From NCBI GenBank assembly GCA_963732635.1, contig CAVTAL010000035.1:434001-498000 (forward strand): a stretch of 64,000 bases of DNA, written 5' to 3'. The notes under the pieces are model-generated. The model was not told the origin of the DNA. It made no database searches and saw nothing but the letters and a program-made list of their open reading frames with translations. Shown here one piece after another: positions 8,236 to 19,214 of the stretch (its first letter is position 1; every line of letters starts with the position of its first letter). Source of the DNA: JAKFWF01 sp963732635 (lineage in GTDB: Bacteria > Pseudomonadota > Alphaproteobacteria > Rhizobiales > Hyphomicrobiaceae). The translations under genes and the position numbers were made by a program.

Positions 8236-9281
8236 GGAATAATGCGCTGGCGGCGGAACTCGGCCAGCATGCCGAGAATGATGTCTTCGCTGTCAACGTA
8301 CTCGTGGAAACCCGCGCGGCGGATCTTGGTCATGTCGCTCATGATGTCCCAGTCGCTGGCCCAGACATAGTCGGCGAACGGCCAGGCAACGAGCTGTTCA
8401 TAGGGGTAGGCTTCGAGGCCGTATTTCTTCTGCATTGCCGCCCACAGCGGGCCCTTGTCGGCCATGAACTCGGTGAGTTTGATGGTCTGCACCGGGCCCG
8501 GCTCCATTTCGAAGGCGCGGGCGATGCGCGGCCACACGTTGCGCCAGCGGAAGAAGTCGCCATTGGTCAGGTTGAACACCTGATTGTGGGCGGCCGGCGT
8601 GGTCGCGGCCCAGGTCATGCCCTTGGCGAGCAATGCGCTGTCGGTCATCTGGTAGACGGCGTCGAAGGTGCCGGGCTTGCCGGGGAAGCGCAGCGGCAGG
8701 CCCAGTTCCTTTGAGATCGCGGCATAGACCGCGAGGCAGGTCATCAGGTTCATCGGATTGCCGAGCGCGAAGCCGCAAATCGCGTGCGGGCGCAGCGCCG
8801 ACCACGTCCAGCGGTTGCCGGGCTGATTCGAACGCAGCCATTGCTCCTGGTCGTAGTAGAAATTCGGCAACATGTGCGGCGGGTCGCTCTCCTTGGCCGG
8901 CGTCTTGAAGGGGCCTAGGTGACTGCCGTAGAACTTCGTGCCTTGGATCAGGTTGACGTGTTCCAGAACCTTCGAGGCCTTGCCGATCGGCTCGACCGCG
9001 TTGACCAGCATGGCAAGGTTCGGCGCATTGTGCTCGGCCCAGGTCGGCCTGGACTGGAAGGCGCAGTAGAAGATGTGGCTAACGCCGGTGAGGCCCGCAA
9101 GCTTCGCCTCGGCGTCGGCGCGATCCAGCAAGTCGACCGAAATGTACCGCAGCCGGGGTTTGCTCTCCGCCGGTTGGCGGCGCGACAAGCCGATGACTTC
9201 CCAGTCGCCGGCTTCGAGCAGGTGCTCGCGGATGTAGCGCCCGATGACGCCCTGGACGCCAACGATAACGGCTTGTTTCAT
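8232..9281 (-). CDS. PRISE-type SDR reductase (progesterone 5-beta-reductase/iridoid synthase-like)
   Basis: A 349-residue atypical short-chain dehydrogenase. The N terminus has a Rossmann start (AVIVGVQGVIGRYI), then SRR as in NADPH-binding members. It carries the PRISE signatures: IFYCAF, QGTKFYG (catalytic Lys region), NFYYDQEQWL (catalytic Tyr region), and the C-terminal end with GFHEYVDSED and RQRIIP. Plant members reduce enones of steroids and iridoids with NADPH; bacterial relatives have mostly unknown substrates. The chosen ATG begins at the first residue of the Rossmann strand; the upstream in-frame extension does not look coding. Its TGA overlaps the GTG of mutS. Confidence 0.82.
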   Translation of the reverse strand: MKQAVIVGVQGVIGRYIREHLLEAGDWEVIGLSRRQPAESKPRLRYISVDLLDRADAEAKLAGLTGVSHIFYCAFQSRPTWAEHNAPNLAMLVNAVEPIGKASKVLEHVNLIQGTKFYGSHLGPFKTPAKESDPPHMLPNFYYDQEQWLRSNQPGNRWTWSALRPHAICGFALGNPMNLMTCLAVYAAISKELGLPLRFPGKPGTFDAVYQMTDSALLAKGMTWAATTPAAHNQVFNLTNGDFFRWRNVWPRIARAFEMEPGPVQTIKLTEFMADKGPLWAAMQKKYGLEAYPYEQLVAWPFADYVWASDWDIMSDMTKIRRAGFHEYVDSEDIILGMLAEFRRQRIIP

Positions 9282-9438
9282 GGTCGGTGGTGCCTGCGGT
9301 TCGAACAATGACGGGAACTGGCGGCACACTGGCGCATGGCGACGCCCAAGGGCAAGTCGCTCGGTCGGTGGGTCGGATCCGCCGTGGCCGACCAGGAACA
9401 CCATTTACCACGGTTTTGGGTCGCCTACGTGTCAATGC

Positions 9439-9481
9439 TTGACAGCGGACCCGGCTAACCTCTCAATATCATTGATATAAT
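9439..9481 (+). promoter_or_regulatory. possible promoter with dyad for the BON/OmpA gene
   Basis: The 331-base gap between the reductase start (9281) and the OmpA-like start (9613) holds no convincing gene. It contains TTGACA (9439-9444) and an extended -10 element TGATATAAT (9473-9481). The -10 overlaps the 13-base dyad ATATCA-T-TGATAT (9466-9478). The two hexamers are too far apart for a single standard promoter, so the extended -10 may act alone. Confidence 0.35.
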
Positions 9482-9612
9482 TTCTGGGGAGCCGGCTTGG
9501 GGTGAAGGTGGGGCTTATCCACGCCGGCCGCCTGCCGCATAATATGGGGATCGTTGCCGCTGTGGATGAAAATCCGCGGCTGCCGGCGCTTCGTCATGGA
9601 AGGGGTTTCGAC

Positions 9613-11800
9613 ATGTGCCAGCCGCGTAAATGGTTGTGGGGTCTGCTGCCGCTGGCAGCCCTCTGGGCCGGCTCGATTTTCGTGCTCACGCCGCAGATCG
9701 AGAGCGAGCTGACCCATCGAGTACTCACTTCTGTGCGCCAAGACTTGCCGTGGCTGAAGCCGGCGATCGAAGGCCGCGACGTCAACATCGAGGGCACCGC
9801 GCCCTCCGATGAGGCCCGGCGCCGGGCGATGGACGCCGTACTTCAGATCGACGGCGCGCGCGTTGCGGTCAACGCCGCCGGGCTCATCCCCGAGGCCAAG
9901 CCGTTCGCCTGGAGCGCCAGCCGCGAAGCCCAGAAAGTCACGCTGAGTGGCTACGTTGCCCCCGAAGGTATGCGTGAAAAGGTCCTGGCCGAGGTTCGCA
10001 AGCAGGTTCCAGGTGTCACCATCGTCGACGAGATGAAGGAAGCGCGCGGCGCTTCGTCGGCATTGCCGGCGATGACGACGGTGGCGTTGGGCACGCTCGG
10101 CAAGCTCAGGTCCGGTTCGGTGGCGCTGTCGGACACCGCTTTGGCGATCAAGGGCGTGGCTCCCGATCAGGCAACCGCCAATGCGGTGATCGCGGCGGCG
10201 AAGAAATTGCCGGCACCTCTACAACTCGCGGCGGTCGACGTGACCGCGCCGCCGGTCGCGGCTGTTGCCGTGGCGGCGCCCAAAGCACCGGTGGTGCCAG
10301 TCGAAAGGCCATATGTCTGGCAGGCGGCGCGTGAAGGCAATTCACTTGTGGTGAGCGGCTTTGTGCCGTCCGAACCGGCTCGGACCCAGGTCGTGGCGGC
10401 GGCAAAAAGCGCACTCGGCGGCGGCCGCGTCGTCGACCAGCTGAAGATCGCGACCGGTTTGCCGGCGACCGTCGACTTCGGCGCGGCGTCGAGCTTCGCG
10501 CTGTCGCAACTTGGCCAGATGAGGACCGGAAGCGCCAAACTCACCGATGGCAATCTCGAAATCGAAGGCGAATTGGTTGACGCGGCCGCCTATCGCGCGG
10601 TGACGGTGGCGACTTCGGGCACCTTGCCCGGCGGTCTCAAACTGGAAAAATCGACCCTGACACCGCCGCGCATCGCCAATTATGCCTGGAGTGCGAAACG
10701 TGAAGGTAAGGCGCTGACATTGAACGGGTATTTTCCGGACGAAGGCACCCGTTACATCATGAACCAGGCGGTGACGCAGCGGTTCGCGGACTTCAAGGTC
10801 ACCGACCGTACTTCGATCGCGTCTGGCGCGCCGGCCGGCTTTTCCGCAGCCATGGGCATGGGGTTGGACCAGCTGTCGCAACTCGACAGTGGGGACGCCT
10901 CGATTGCCAATGGCCGCCTCGTGATCACGGGGGTTGCGGCGGACGAAAAGACAGTCAATGAGGTCAAGTCCGCGCTGACCAAATTGGTCGGCGGCATGCC
11001 GGCCGAGTCGAAGGTGACATTCGTGCCGCCACCGCCTCCACCGGCGCCAGCGCCACCACCGGCTGTGGTGGTGCCTGTCGCACCGCCGGCGCCAGTGCCC
11101 CCTCCGGTCGCGGTACCAGCGCCGGTCGCGCCAGCTCCCGTAGTTCAGGCGCCAGTGAAGACGCCGCCGCCCGCCGTGGCATTGGCATCCCCGCCTGCGG
11201 CGCCGGTCGTGGCGGCAAAGCCAGTCGTGCCGCTGCCCGAGCCGGTGGCACCGAAGACGGTTGCGCCGGTACCTGTCTTGCCGCCCGCCGCCAAGGTCGC
11301 GACGGCCGCGCCGCCAGCGGCTACCTCGGTCCCGAAGTCGCCACCGGCAACGGTGGTCGCGACGCCAGTACCTGTGACGCCGTGCGCCCGTGGCTGCACC
11401 TGCAGCACTGGCGAAGCCCGCAACTCCGGCGCCTGTCGCTGCTTGCCCGGCCGGGCAGACCTCGGCGATCAAGGCCGGTCTGATACGGTTCGGCACGGCG
11501 AAGGCGGAAATCGGACTGGCCGGTCGCAAGTCCTTGGTGCGCGTCGTGCGTGCGCTGAAGCGGTGCAACAACATCAAGATTGAAGTTGGCGGACACACCG
11601 ACAGCATCGGCTCGGCCGCCTACAACAAAAAGTTGTCGAAGAGCCGTGCCGAGGCAATCCGGCAGGTGCTCGTCAAGCGCGGTATCGATGCGTCGCGCAT
11701 CAGGACCGCCGGCTACGGGTTCGAGAAGCCGGTGGCCGGTAATAAGACGCCGGCCGGCCGGGCCCAGAACCGCCGCATCGAATTCACCGTGGTTGAGTAA
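9613..11800 (+). pseudogene. BON-repeat/OmpA-domain envelope protein, single frameshift
   Basis: The first frame (9613-about 11383) encodes an N-terminal membrane anchor (WGLLPLAALWAGSIFVL), then several BON-like repeats (for example VNIEGTAPSDEARRRAM and VTLSGYVAPEGMR) and a Pro/Ala/Val-rich linker. The next frame (to 11800) continues the linker (APVAAPAALAKPATPAP) and encodes an OmpA C-terminal peptidoglycan-binding domain with GGHTDS, SKSRAEAI and GRAQNRRIEF. Removing the T at about 11383 joins both frames perfectly. AAGGGG precedes the ATG at 9613. The likely role is to tie the cell envelope to peptidoglycan. The next gene, 29 bases on, is probably in the same operon. The break may be a sequencing error. 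Confidence 0.8.
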
Positions 11801-11829
11801 CCCGCCGCCAGATCGAGGATATTCCAATC

Positions 11830-12687
11830 ATGGCATTTGTGATCGACAGGTTCTGGCTGCCGCTGCTGATGGCGGCGATCATCGGCTTCATGGTCGGCTG
11901 GGCGACGTGCGGCCGTGGTGAGAAAAGGTCCTGGCTATCGAGCTGGCTGCCAATCGGCATTCTTCTGGCCGTGGCCGGCGTGATCGCCACCGTCCAGGTC
12001 ATGCTGCCCGGTCGCTACGGCCTATGGCTTGAGACGGCGCTGATGATGTTCGCGTCATATCTCGGCGGTTGCTGTATCGCGTGCATGATCAATCGCATGA
12101 TGTTCGGTCCGCCGCGTGCCGCCGAGCGCGATCCCAATGCCGAGATCGTCGCGAGGAAGGCAGCCGGAATCAATTCGATCGCCGACGAACGCCGCGAGCG
12201 CGAACGGCTGGCGGCCTTGGCGTCCGGCTCGGTTGAGCTCAGACAGCCGGCCGAAGTTGCAATCGTGACACCCCAGGGTTCCGCTGCTGCGCCATTGGCC
12301 GCGGCGGCCGTCACGGGGCTTGCCGGCGTGGCGGCGGCGGGCGTTGCGTCGGTGTCCGACGCCAAACCGGCTGGTGCAACGGCCAACAGCGGCAATGCGG
12401 TGGTCGGCGCCGTGCCGCCGCTGCTCAATCGGCCGCGCGACGGAAGAAAAGACGACCTCACGCTGATCTGGGGCGTCGCCGTCAAGCTCGAAGAGCGCAT
12501 GAACCACATGGGCATCTGGCATTTCGACCAGATTGCCGCCTGGAGCCCGGACCACGTCAAGTGGTTCGAGCATGAAGTCGAGGGATTCAGGGGGCGGCTC
12601 GATCGCGACAAATGGATCGAACAGTGTGCCAAGATGGCCAAGGGCTGGCGGCCGGACAACAAAGCCGGCGCCCGCCCGAAGTCGTGA
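11830..12687 (+). CDS. membrane protein with C-terminal helix-hairpin-helix-like domain
   Basis: A 285-residue protein with two or three N-terminal membrane segments (about residues 8-25, 40-58 and 66-88), a low-complexity Ala/Val middle region, and a C-terminal domain beginning DDLTLIWGVAVKLEERMNHM and continuing IWHFDQIAAWSPDHVKWFE. That last part is the helix-hairpin-helix-like module seen in many alphaproteobacterial proteins and often annotated as related to the NADH dehydrogenase subunit E tail. It follows the OmpA-like gene by 29 bases and is probably co-transcribed. The function is unknown; a role as an envelope partner of the BON/OmpA protein is inferred from position only. Confidence 0.7.
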   Translation: MAFVIDRFWLPLLMAAIIGFMVGWATCGRGEKRSWLSSWLPIGILLAVAGVIATVQVMLPGRYGLWLETALMMFASYLGGCCIACMINRMMFGPPRAAERDPNAEIVARKAAGINSIADERRERERLAALASGSVELRQPAEVAIVTPQGSAAAPLAAAAVTGLAGVAAAGVASVSDAKPAGATANSGNAVVGAVPPLLNRPRDGRKDDLTLIWGVAVKLEERMNHMGIWHFDQIAAWSPDHVKWFEHEVEGFRGRLDRDKWIEQCAKMAKGWRPDNKAGARPKS

Positions 12688-12717
12688 GTCGATGATTTTT
12701 GCTGATGGCGCTCGCCG

Positions 12718-13185
12718 TCACGCCCGTTCGATGCGGCAGTGGTAGCAGTTGTTCGACGTCGAGCGGACGTGGATATAGCGCACGCGCCGGTTCTCGAACA
12801 TGGCGTCGGCAGTCGCCGGAATGCTTGGCGTTTCCACGATCTGGCCAGTGCCGTAGACGATGCGATCGCGCTCGTCATAGCCACGCATGATGTAGCGCGG
12901 GCTTGCCAGGAACGCCGGGATTTCGGCCGAGCCGCCGCCGGCTTCGGTCGCTTCCGCGTGCACGAAGATCGGGCCGACCTCGGCATAGGGCTGCGGTGCT
13001 GGGAACGGCCGATGTGCCAGCACCAGATAGGGCTCGCCCTCCGGTACCAATTTCATGGTCAGCCGGCAGGGTATGCCGTTGCCGTCCGATATTTGTCGCT
13101 CGGGCGGCTGGCCATTGGCGTCGGTGCCCCCCGACTGCCACGATCGGACTAGGGCGGGGTCGAGGGCGACAAAGCGTATCGGCAT
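12718..13185 (-). CDS. DUF1203 family protein
   Basis: A 155-residue protein starting MPIRFVALDP with AGGAGA eight bases upstream, which decides the start over an in-frame codon at 13209. It has the DUF1203 pattern: GNGIPCRLTMKLVPEGEPYLVLAHRPF, then PYAEVGPIFVHAE, and a C-terminal RYIHVRSTSNNCYHCRIER. Proteins of this family are short and cytoplasmic and their function is unknown. The gene is convergent with the upstream membrane protein and divergent from the DUF1761 gene at 13295. Confidence 0.8.
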   Translation of the reverse strand: MPIRFVALDPALVRSWQSGGTDANGQPPERQISDGNGIPCRLTMKLVPEGEPYLVLAHRPFPAPQPYAEVGPIFVHAEATEAGGGSAEIPAFLASPRYIMRGYDERDRIVYGTGQIVETPSIPATADAMFENRRVRYIHVRSTSNNCYHCRIERA

Positions 13186-13294
13186 CGGGCATCTCCTGAG
13201 CGAGGACAAGTTGGTCGATGATCGGTATAGTTACCGGTATGATGTTGCGACCCGAAACCTGCGCCGCTAGTGCCAAACTGAAAGGTCGACTGCC

Positions 13295-13711
13295 ATGAAT
13301 GTGAGCTACTTCACGTTGCTGCTGGCGACCATTGCCAGCTTCCTTTTCGGTGCTGTTTGGTATGGCAGTTTCAGCCAACTCTGGCTGGCGGCGCTCGGCA
13401 AGACCGACGACGAATTGAAGGCTTCCGCCGGGTTCGTCGTGCCAATGGTGGTGACGTTCGTTGCCCAACTCGTCATGGCCTGGGTGCTGGCCGGCATCCT
13501 CGCCCACTTGCTGAAGGGCGGTGTCGCCATCGGCGTGCGCAACGGCATGCTGACGGCGGCCATCCTGTGGCTCGGCTTCGTCGCCACGACGCTGGCATCG
13601 AACCACGCGTTTCAGGGCGCGCGCCGCATGCTGACGGTCATCGATGCCGGGCATTGGCTTGGCGTGTTGTTGATCCAGGGCGCGATCATCGGCGGCTGGG
13701 CATTGCGTTAA
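13295..13711 (+). CDS. DUF1761 family integral membrane protein
   Basis: A 138-residue protein with four predicted membrane helices (about residues 5-25, 45-70, 80-100 and 115-135). The N terminus has the family motif FLFGAVWYGSFSQLWLAALGK and the last helix ends GAIIGGWALR. Function is unknown for the family. A small dyad (AACATCG and CGATGTT, six bases apart, 13710-13729) overlaps the stop codon and may be a weak 3' hairpin or part of the acs control region. Confidence 0.8.
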   Translation: MNVSYFTLLLATIASFLFGAVWYGSFSQLWLAALGKTDDELKASAGFVVPMVVTFVAQLVMAWVLAGILAHLLKGGVAIGVRNGMLTAAILWLGFVATTLASNHAFQGARRMLTVIDAGHWLGVLLIQGAIIGGWALR

Positions 13712-13809
13712 CATCGAGCATCCGATGTTCGACGAATGGGGCAATTGCGGTGTCGGGAGCGTCCGGCCATAGTGACCTCAAAACCAACCGCTTTCGGGAG
13801 TTGAAGCCG

Positions 13810-15753
<1,944 letters not shown>

Positions 15754-15780
15754 GCCGATCTTGCGGGCTCGATGAAATGC

Positions 15781-15813
15781 AAACAGGCGGCATCCTCGGA
15801 TGCCGCCTGTTTT
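15781..15813. terminator. bidirectional rho-independent terminator after acsA
   Basis: A 13-bp perfect stem (AAACAGGCGGCAT and its inverse) with loop CCTCGG is flanked by A-rich sequence on the left and a T run on the right. It can end acsA on the plus strand and the convergent TadG-like gene on the minus strand. Confidence 0.9.
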
Positions 15814-15828
15814 AATGTTCGGTGCGCC

Positions 15829-15869
15829 GCGCGTGGCGGCCGGCTCCCGGAACGGGAGTCGCCACGCGC
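15829..15869 (-). terminator. second hairpin just past the TadG-like stop
   Basis: GCGCGTGGCG pairs with CGCCACGCGC, and an inner CTCCC/GGGAG stem closes the loop. It starts a few bases after the minus-strand stop codon. It lacks a T run and probably protects the 3' end or slows polymerase before the main terminator. Confidence 0.5.
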
Positions 15870-15872
15870 AAA

Positions 15873-17186
15873 TCAAGAAGCCACGCGCAGGTGGTTCAAC
15901 TGGCTGACGATCTGCTGGAAGACCGCTTTCAGGGCAACGCCGTCGGCAGCCGTGTAAGAGTTGGCGCCACCGCAGGTGGCGAGTTCGGTCAGCGCGCGGG
16001 GATCGAGCAGATCGAGCGCCACGGTGTACACCGTAATGCCCTGTGCCTTCATGTTGGTGCACAGAGACTGGAACTGCGCGTAAAACTCGTTCATCTGCGT
16101 GGTGTCGTCGGTGGCAGGTCCGTTCTTATAGGATGTGTTGAAGATGCCGTCGGTCAGGAAGATCACGTGTTTGGTCACGGTCTTGTCGGTGTAGGGCACG
16201 GGCGCGCTTGCCGAGGGCAATACCGACGCCCACTTCGGCGACAGCAGATACCAACCCCAGGCGGCGCCGATGTGACCGGCCGTGGCGCCGGTCGCGATGT
16301 AGGAATTGATCGTCGATTTGATGGTTGCGACCTGGCTCTTGCCCTGCAGCGGCACGACCACCGCTGACGGGCAATTGTAGCGCCCGTAGGGTGTCGATGG
16401 AACGGCCGGCAGGATGTCGGCGCCGACCGGGGCATCATCGGTGAAGGCGCGGCTGTTGGTGCGTTCGATCACGCAGGTGTCGACGTCGGCGCCGGCGGCG
16501 GTGGTGCAGGTGTAGCCCCAATGCCAAGTGTAACCGCAGCTGGTCACGGCGGGTGAGGTGCTGACCTTGTTGGCCAATGCTCCGGCATTCACCGAGGCCG
16601 AGAACGGGGCGACGGCAATGCGGATTGAATTTTCCGAGATTGAACCGGCCATCAAACTGTCAATGACGTCGTTGGCGGCGGCTTTCATCGCAGCCATCTT
16701 GCCATCGGCATTCATCGAGCCGGTGACGTCGAGCACCATCGCCAACTCGATCTTGTTCATGTTGAAGACGACTTCGGTGCTGCGCTTGAAGTCGAATTTG
16801 CCGACTCCAATCACTTGGGAAAAAGTCGTTGGCAGGCCGACGTCGACATCAACCGAGACCTTGTTGTTCGGTCGATCGACGATGACTTTGAAGTTCGAAA
16901 GTTGAAGTCCAGGCATCGACTTTTCGTTCGTGTGCAACTGGAAGTATGCCTGTGCCGACGCCTGGATCTCCGCATCGGTCGCGGTTTCGATCTCAAACAT
17001 CTTGGCGCCGGCGAGCGCCGCGGAATCGAGAATTGACGATACACGCCCGGAAACGGCATAGGCGCGCGATGCATCCACCGCGAAGCCGACGATGCCGCAC
17101 AGCATGAAAATGCTGAGCGCGAAGATCATCGCGATGGTGCCGCGATTGTCGTTTTCGAAACGGTTCTTAAGATCTCGCCAGTACAT
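15873..17186 (-). CDS. TadG-like pilus assembly protein with VWA domain
   Basis: A 437-residue protein. The N terminus is a TadE/TadG-like module: a basic stretch followed by one membrane helix (about residues 18-38, TIAMIFALSIFMLCGIVGFAVD) then SRAYAVSGRVSSILDSAALAGAK. A von Willebrand A domain follows with MIDAS residues D153, T155 and S157 (VLDVTGSMNA) and a later HVIFLTDG strand. TadG-type proteins help assemble or anchor Flp/Tad pili. No other tad genes are nearby, so it may be an orphan family member. Multiple cysteines (about residues 210-260) suggest disulfides outside the membrane. Confidence 0.82.
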   Translation of the reverse strand: MYWRDLKNRFENDNRGTIAMIFALSIFMLCGIVGFAVDASRAYAVSGRVSSILDSAALAGAKMFEIETATDAEIQASAQAYFQLHTNEKSMPGLQLSNFKVIVDRPNNKVSVDVDVGLPTTFSQVIGVGKFDFKRSTEVVFNMNKIELAMVLDVTGSMNADGKMAAMKAAANDVIDSLMAGSISENSIRIAVAPFSASVNAGALANKVSTSPAVTSCGYTWHWGYTCTTAAGADVDTCVIERTNSRAFTDDAPVGADILPAVPSTPYGRYNCPSAVVVPLQGKSQVATIKSTINSYIATGATAGHIGAAWGWYLLSPKWASVLPSASAPVPYTDKTVTKHVIFLTDGIFNTSYKNGPATDDTTQMNEFYAQFQSLCTNMKAQGITVYTVALDLLDPRALTELATCGGANSYTAADGVALKAVFQQIVSQLNHLRVAS

Positions 17187-17437
17187 AAGGGCCCCCGCAC
17201 TTCAATTCATATTGCGAGATCCATAGATGCCTTTGGTCGATAAAATTGCGCTAAGCGTGAGCAGCTTTTGTTGTTCTTGGCGACCGAGTTTAAGTCAAGG
17301 TTATCAACCTCTAAAGCCCAAGTCGAAAATGGACCGTTCGGCGAGGGGCGTGATCAAGAACGCCAAATCCACCTCGGTAGTTCGACCGCGCAACCTCTCT
17401 CGACAGCGTCAGCGTGTGTCTGATTGCGGTGTGCTGA
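17187..17437. other. intergenic region without visible gene
   Basis: This 251-base gap carries the promoter region of the TadG-like gene (minus strand) and the 3' flank of the HAD gene. No conserved ORF, RNA gene or strong terminator is visible. Confidence 0.4.
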
Positions 17438-18349
17438 TCACTTGATTCCGCGGCCGATCTTCCACATTTCCTCGCGCACGCGAATGTCGGCCAGCATGCG
17501 GTCGATCAGCAGGCAGGTCCGCTTGAACAGTTCCGAGCCGCGTCGATAGTCGGCGACGGCGAAGAAATCGACGCGACCCGCCGAGAACAAGTCGACACAT
17601 TTCGATTTCGCCTTGCCGGGCGGGTGAACAGCGATGGCGTGCCCGCCGCTCTTCCTCATCAAGGCCATCGATGGCACGTCGGTTTCGCCGTCGCCGAAAT
17701 AGATCATATTGGCGAACGGGATCGGCCGCTGGTCCTCCGGCATGTGATGATTGATACTCTGGCCGAGATCCTCGATGCCCTTGTTGATGCGGAACAGGTA
17801 CTGAGTCTTGCCGGTGTCGGTGATGACGCGCTTCGGATAGGGCAGGTCGTAGGCCTCGAACCAGTATTCCGAGGCGAACACGTTGTGGAATTTGCCGTAG
17901 ATCGAGGTGCCTTCGATGATCTCGGTCAGGCCGGATGAAACGAGGTAGTGGCGCACCGCCACGCCCTGGGATTCGGCGCGAAGTGCGACGTAGGCAGCGA
18001 TCTCGTCGAACCACTCGGTGACGCCAGGAAAGAGCTCGACGTCGCGACCCAACTGCACCAGATCCTCGCGGTCGATGCGGACGCCCTTCTCCTTCGCCTT
18101 CTTGTACATCAGGTGCATGTAGGTGATCAGCGGATCGGCGCCCTGCTCAGCTGCGATGCGGTTGCTCTCCGCCCAGAACGCCTTGGCGTCCATGTTGATC
18201 TTGGGCAGCACCGTGTATTCCTGCATCGGCTTCGGCGACAGGGTGCCGTCGAAGTCGTAGACGAGGGCGATGGTCTTTTTGTCGAAGCCGGGTTTGGCGC
18301 ACTGGCGCGGCTTTGCGCGACACGACAGGCCCGTCGTCGTTGGCGGCAT
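17438..18349 (-). CDS. HAD family hydrolase (phosphoserine phosphatase-like)
   Basis: A 303-residue haloacid-dehalogenase-type phosphatase. Motif I is LVYDFDGTLS (nucleophile Asp about residue 32, acid/base Asp two later). Motif II is in HYLVSSGLTE, and motif IV is MIYFGDGETDVP. A helical cap lies between motifs I and II (KAFWAESNRIAAEQ...). The substrate is not evident. The first 20 residues (MPPTTTGLSCRAKP...) are not typical of the fold, but no better in-frame start is seen. Confidence 0.8.
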   Translation of the reverse strand: MPPTTTGLSCRAKPRQCAKPGFDKKTIALVYDFDGTLSPKPMQEYTVLPKINMDAKAFWAESNRIAAEQGADPLITYMHLMYKKAKEKGVRIDREDLVQLGRDVELFPGVTEWFDEIAAYVALRAESQGVAVRHYLVSSGLTEIIEGTSIYGKFHNVFASEYWFEAYDLPYPKRVITDTGKTQYLFRINKGIEDLGQSINHHMPEDQRPIPFANMIYFGDGETDVPSMALMRKSGGHAIAVHPPGKAKSKCVDLFSAGRVDFFAVADYRRGSELFKRTCLLIDRMLADIRVREEMWKIGRGIK

Positions 18350-18502
18350 TCCGCTTCGATGTGACGCGCTCGACCATGATGGCTTTCCCCGACAGGAGTC
18401 CCGAGTTGCTGCAGCCAGTCATCATGTGATTCGGCCGGCGAAACCAAGGCGCGAGGGTGAGTTTTGCGCTGTCGAGGTTGCCAGCAAGAATTGGATCTTT
18501 AT

Positions 18503-18525
18503 GATTGTTGAAAACTTCAACAATC
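18503..18525. promoter_or_regulatory. perfect 10-3-10 operator dyad upstream of the antitoxin gene
   Basis: GATTGTTGAA and its exact inverted copy are separated by three bases. The dyad ends 12 bases before the antitoxin start. Type II antitoxins of the ribbon-helix-helix kind bind such sites to repress their own operon, so it is probably the autoregulatory operator. Confidence 0.65.
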
Positions 18526-18537
18526 GAGTGTGCGGCA

Positions 18538-18801
18538 ATGGGTACGATGAATTTCTCGATTCCGGATGACGTAAAGGACGCGTTCAACGAGACCTTCGCG
18601 GCCGAGAACAAGAGCGCGATTGTTGCCGATTTGATGCGCAAGGCAGTGGCTTTGCGCGCGAAATCGGCGATGGCCGTAACCGAAGTTGAGCGGCGCCTGC
18701 GTTTCGATGCCGCGGTGAAGCGCTTGGAAGCGGCGCGACGCGCCGGCAAGACCTATAGCGACGAGGAAATTCGGCAAGCACGGCACGAGGGCCGCCCTTG
18801 A
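18538..18801 (+). CDS. vapB: ribbon-helix-helix antitoxin of a VapBC-like pair
   Basis: An 87-residue protein starting MGTMNFSIPDDVKDAFNE; the second Met (18547) is an alternative start. The N terminus fits a ribbon-helix-helix DNA-binding fold (beta strand NFSIP, helices DDVKDAFNETF and SAIVADLMRKAV). The charged C-terminal part (YSDEEIRQARHEGR) is the sort of tail that wraps around a PIN toxin. Its TGA overlaps the TTG start of the PIN gene, and a perfect operator dyad lies upstream. The role is inferred from fold and context. Confidence 0.75.
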   Translation: MGTMNFSIPDDVKDAFNETFAAENKSAIVADLMRKAVALRAKSAMAVTEVERRLRFDAAVKRLEAARRAGKTYSDEEIRQARHEGRP

Positions 18802-19214
18802 AACGGGTGGTCGATGCCAGCGTTGCGTTGAAGTGGATCTTGAGTCCGATCAACGAGCCACATGCAAGGGAAGCCGGCAACCTGCTCGACCGCATCGGGA
18901 TTGGCGCGGTCGAACTGCTCGCACCGGTGCATTGGTTCGCCGAAATCGTCGCCGTCGTTACCCGACAAGAACCGGATCGCCTAGACGACACACTTGAACT
19001 GCTGCACACATTGAATGTGCGGGTTGTCGACGGCCGCATGTTGCTTGAGCACGCAGCCAAGCTCAGCCGGCTGCTCGACCACCAACTGTTCGACACGCTC
19101 TATCATGCCGTCGCCATCGATCACGACGCAACGCTGATCACTGCTGATGAACGCTATTTCGAGAAAGCCAGGCCGTTGGGGAAGATCGAGCTATTGGGGC
19201 GGACGAGTTCATGA
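18798..19214 (+). CDS. vapC: PIN-domain toxin, VapC-like ribonuclease
   Basis: A 138-residue PIN domain. The four acidic residues expected in the active site are visible: D6 (RVVDASVALKW), E49 (HWFAEIVAV), D99 (QLFDTLYHAVA) and D117 (LITADERYF). VapC toxins are Mg-dependent RNases; known ones cut initiator tRNA, other tRNA anticodon loops or the sarcin-ricin loop. The TTG start shares bases with the antitoxin stop (TTGA), and its own TGA overlaps the ATG of the next gene, so three genes are translated as one unit. Confidence 0.85.
   Translation: MKRVVDASVALKWILSPINEPHAREAGNLLDRIGIGAVELLAPVHWFAEIVAVVTRQEPDRLDDTLELLHTLNVRVVDGRMLLEHAAKLSRLLDHQLFDTLYHAVAIDHDATLITADERYFEKARPLGKIELLGRTSS

Noticed and set aside
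9439..9470. Standard sigma70 promoter TTGACA with CAATAT
   Set aside because: The spacing of 19 bases and the poor -10 make it weak; the extended -10 further on is more credible.
10342..11607. 421-codon open frame on the minus strand inside the OmpA-like gene
   Set aside because: It is antisense to a gene with clear BON and OmpA motifs, is rich in Arg/His/Trp runs and shows no family pattern.
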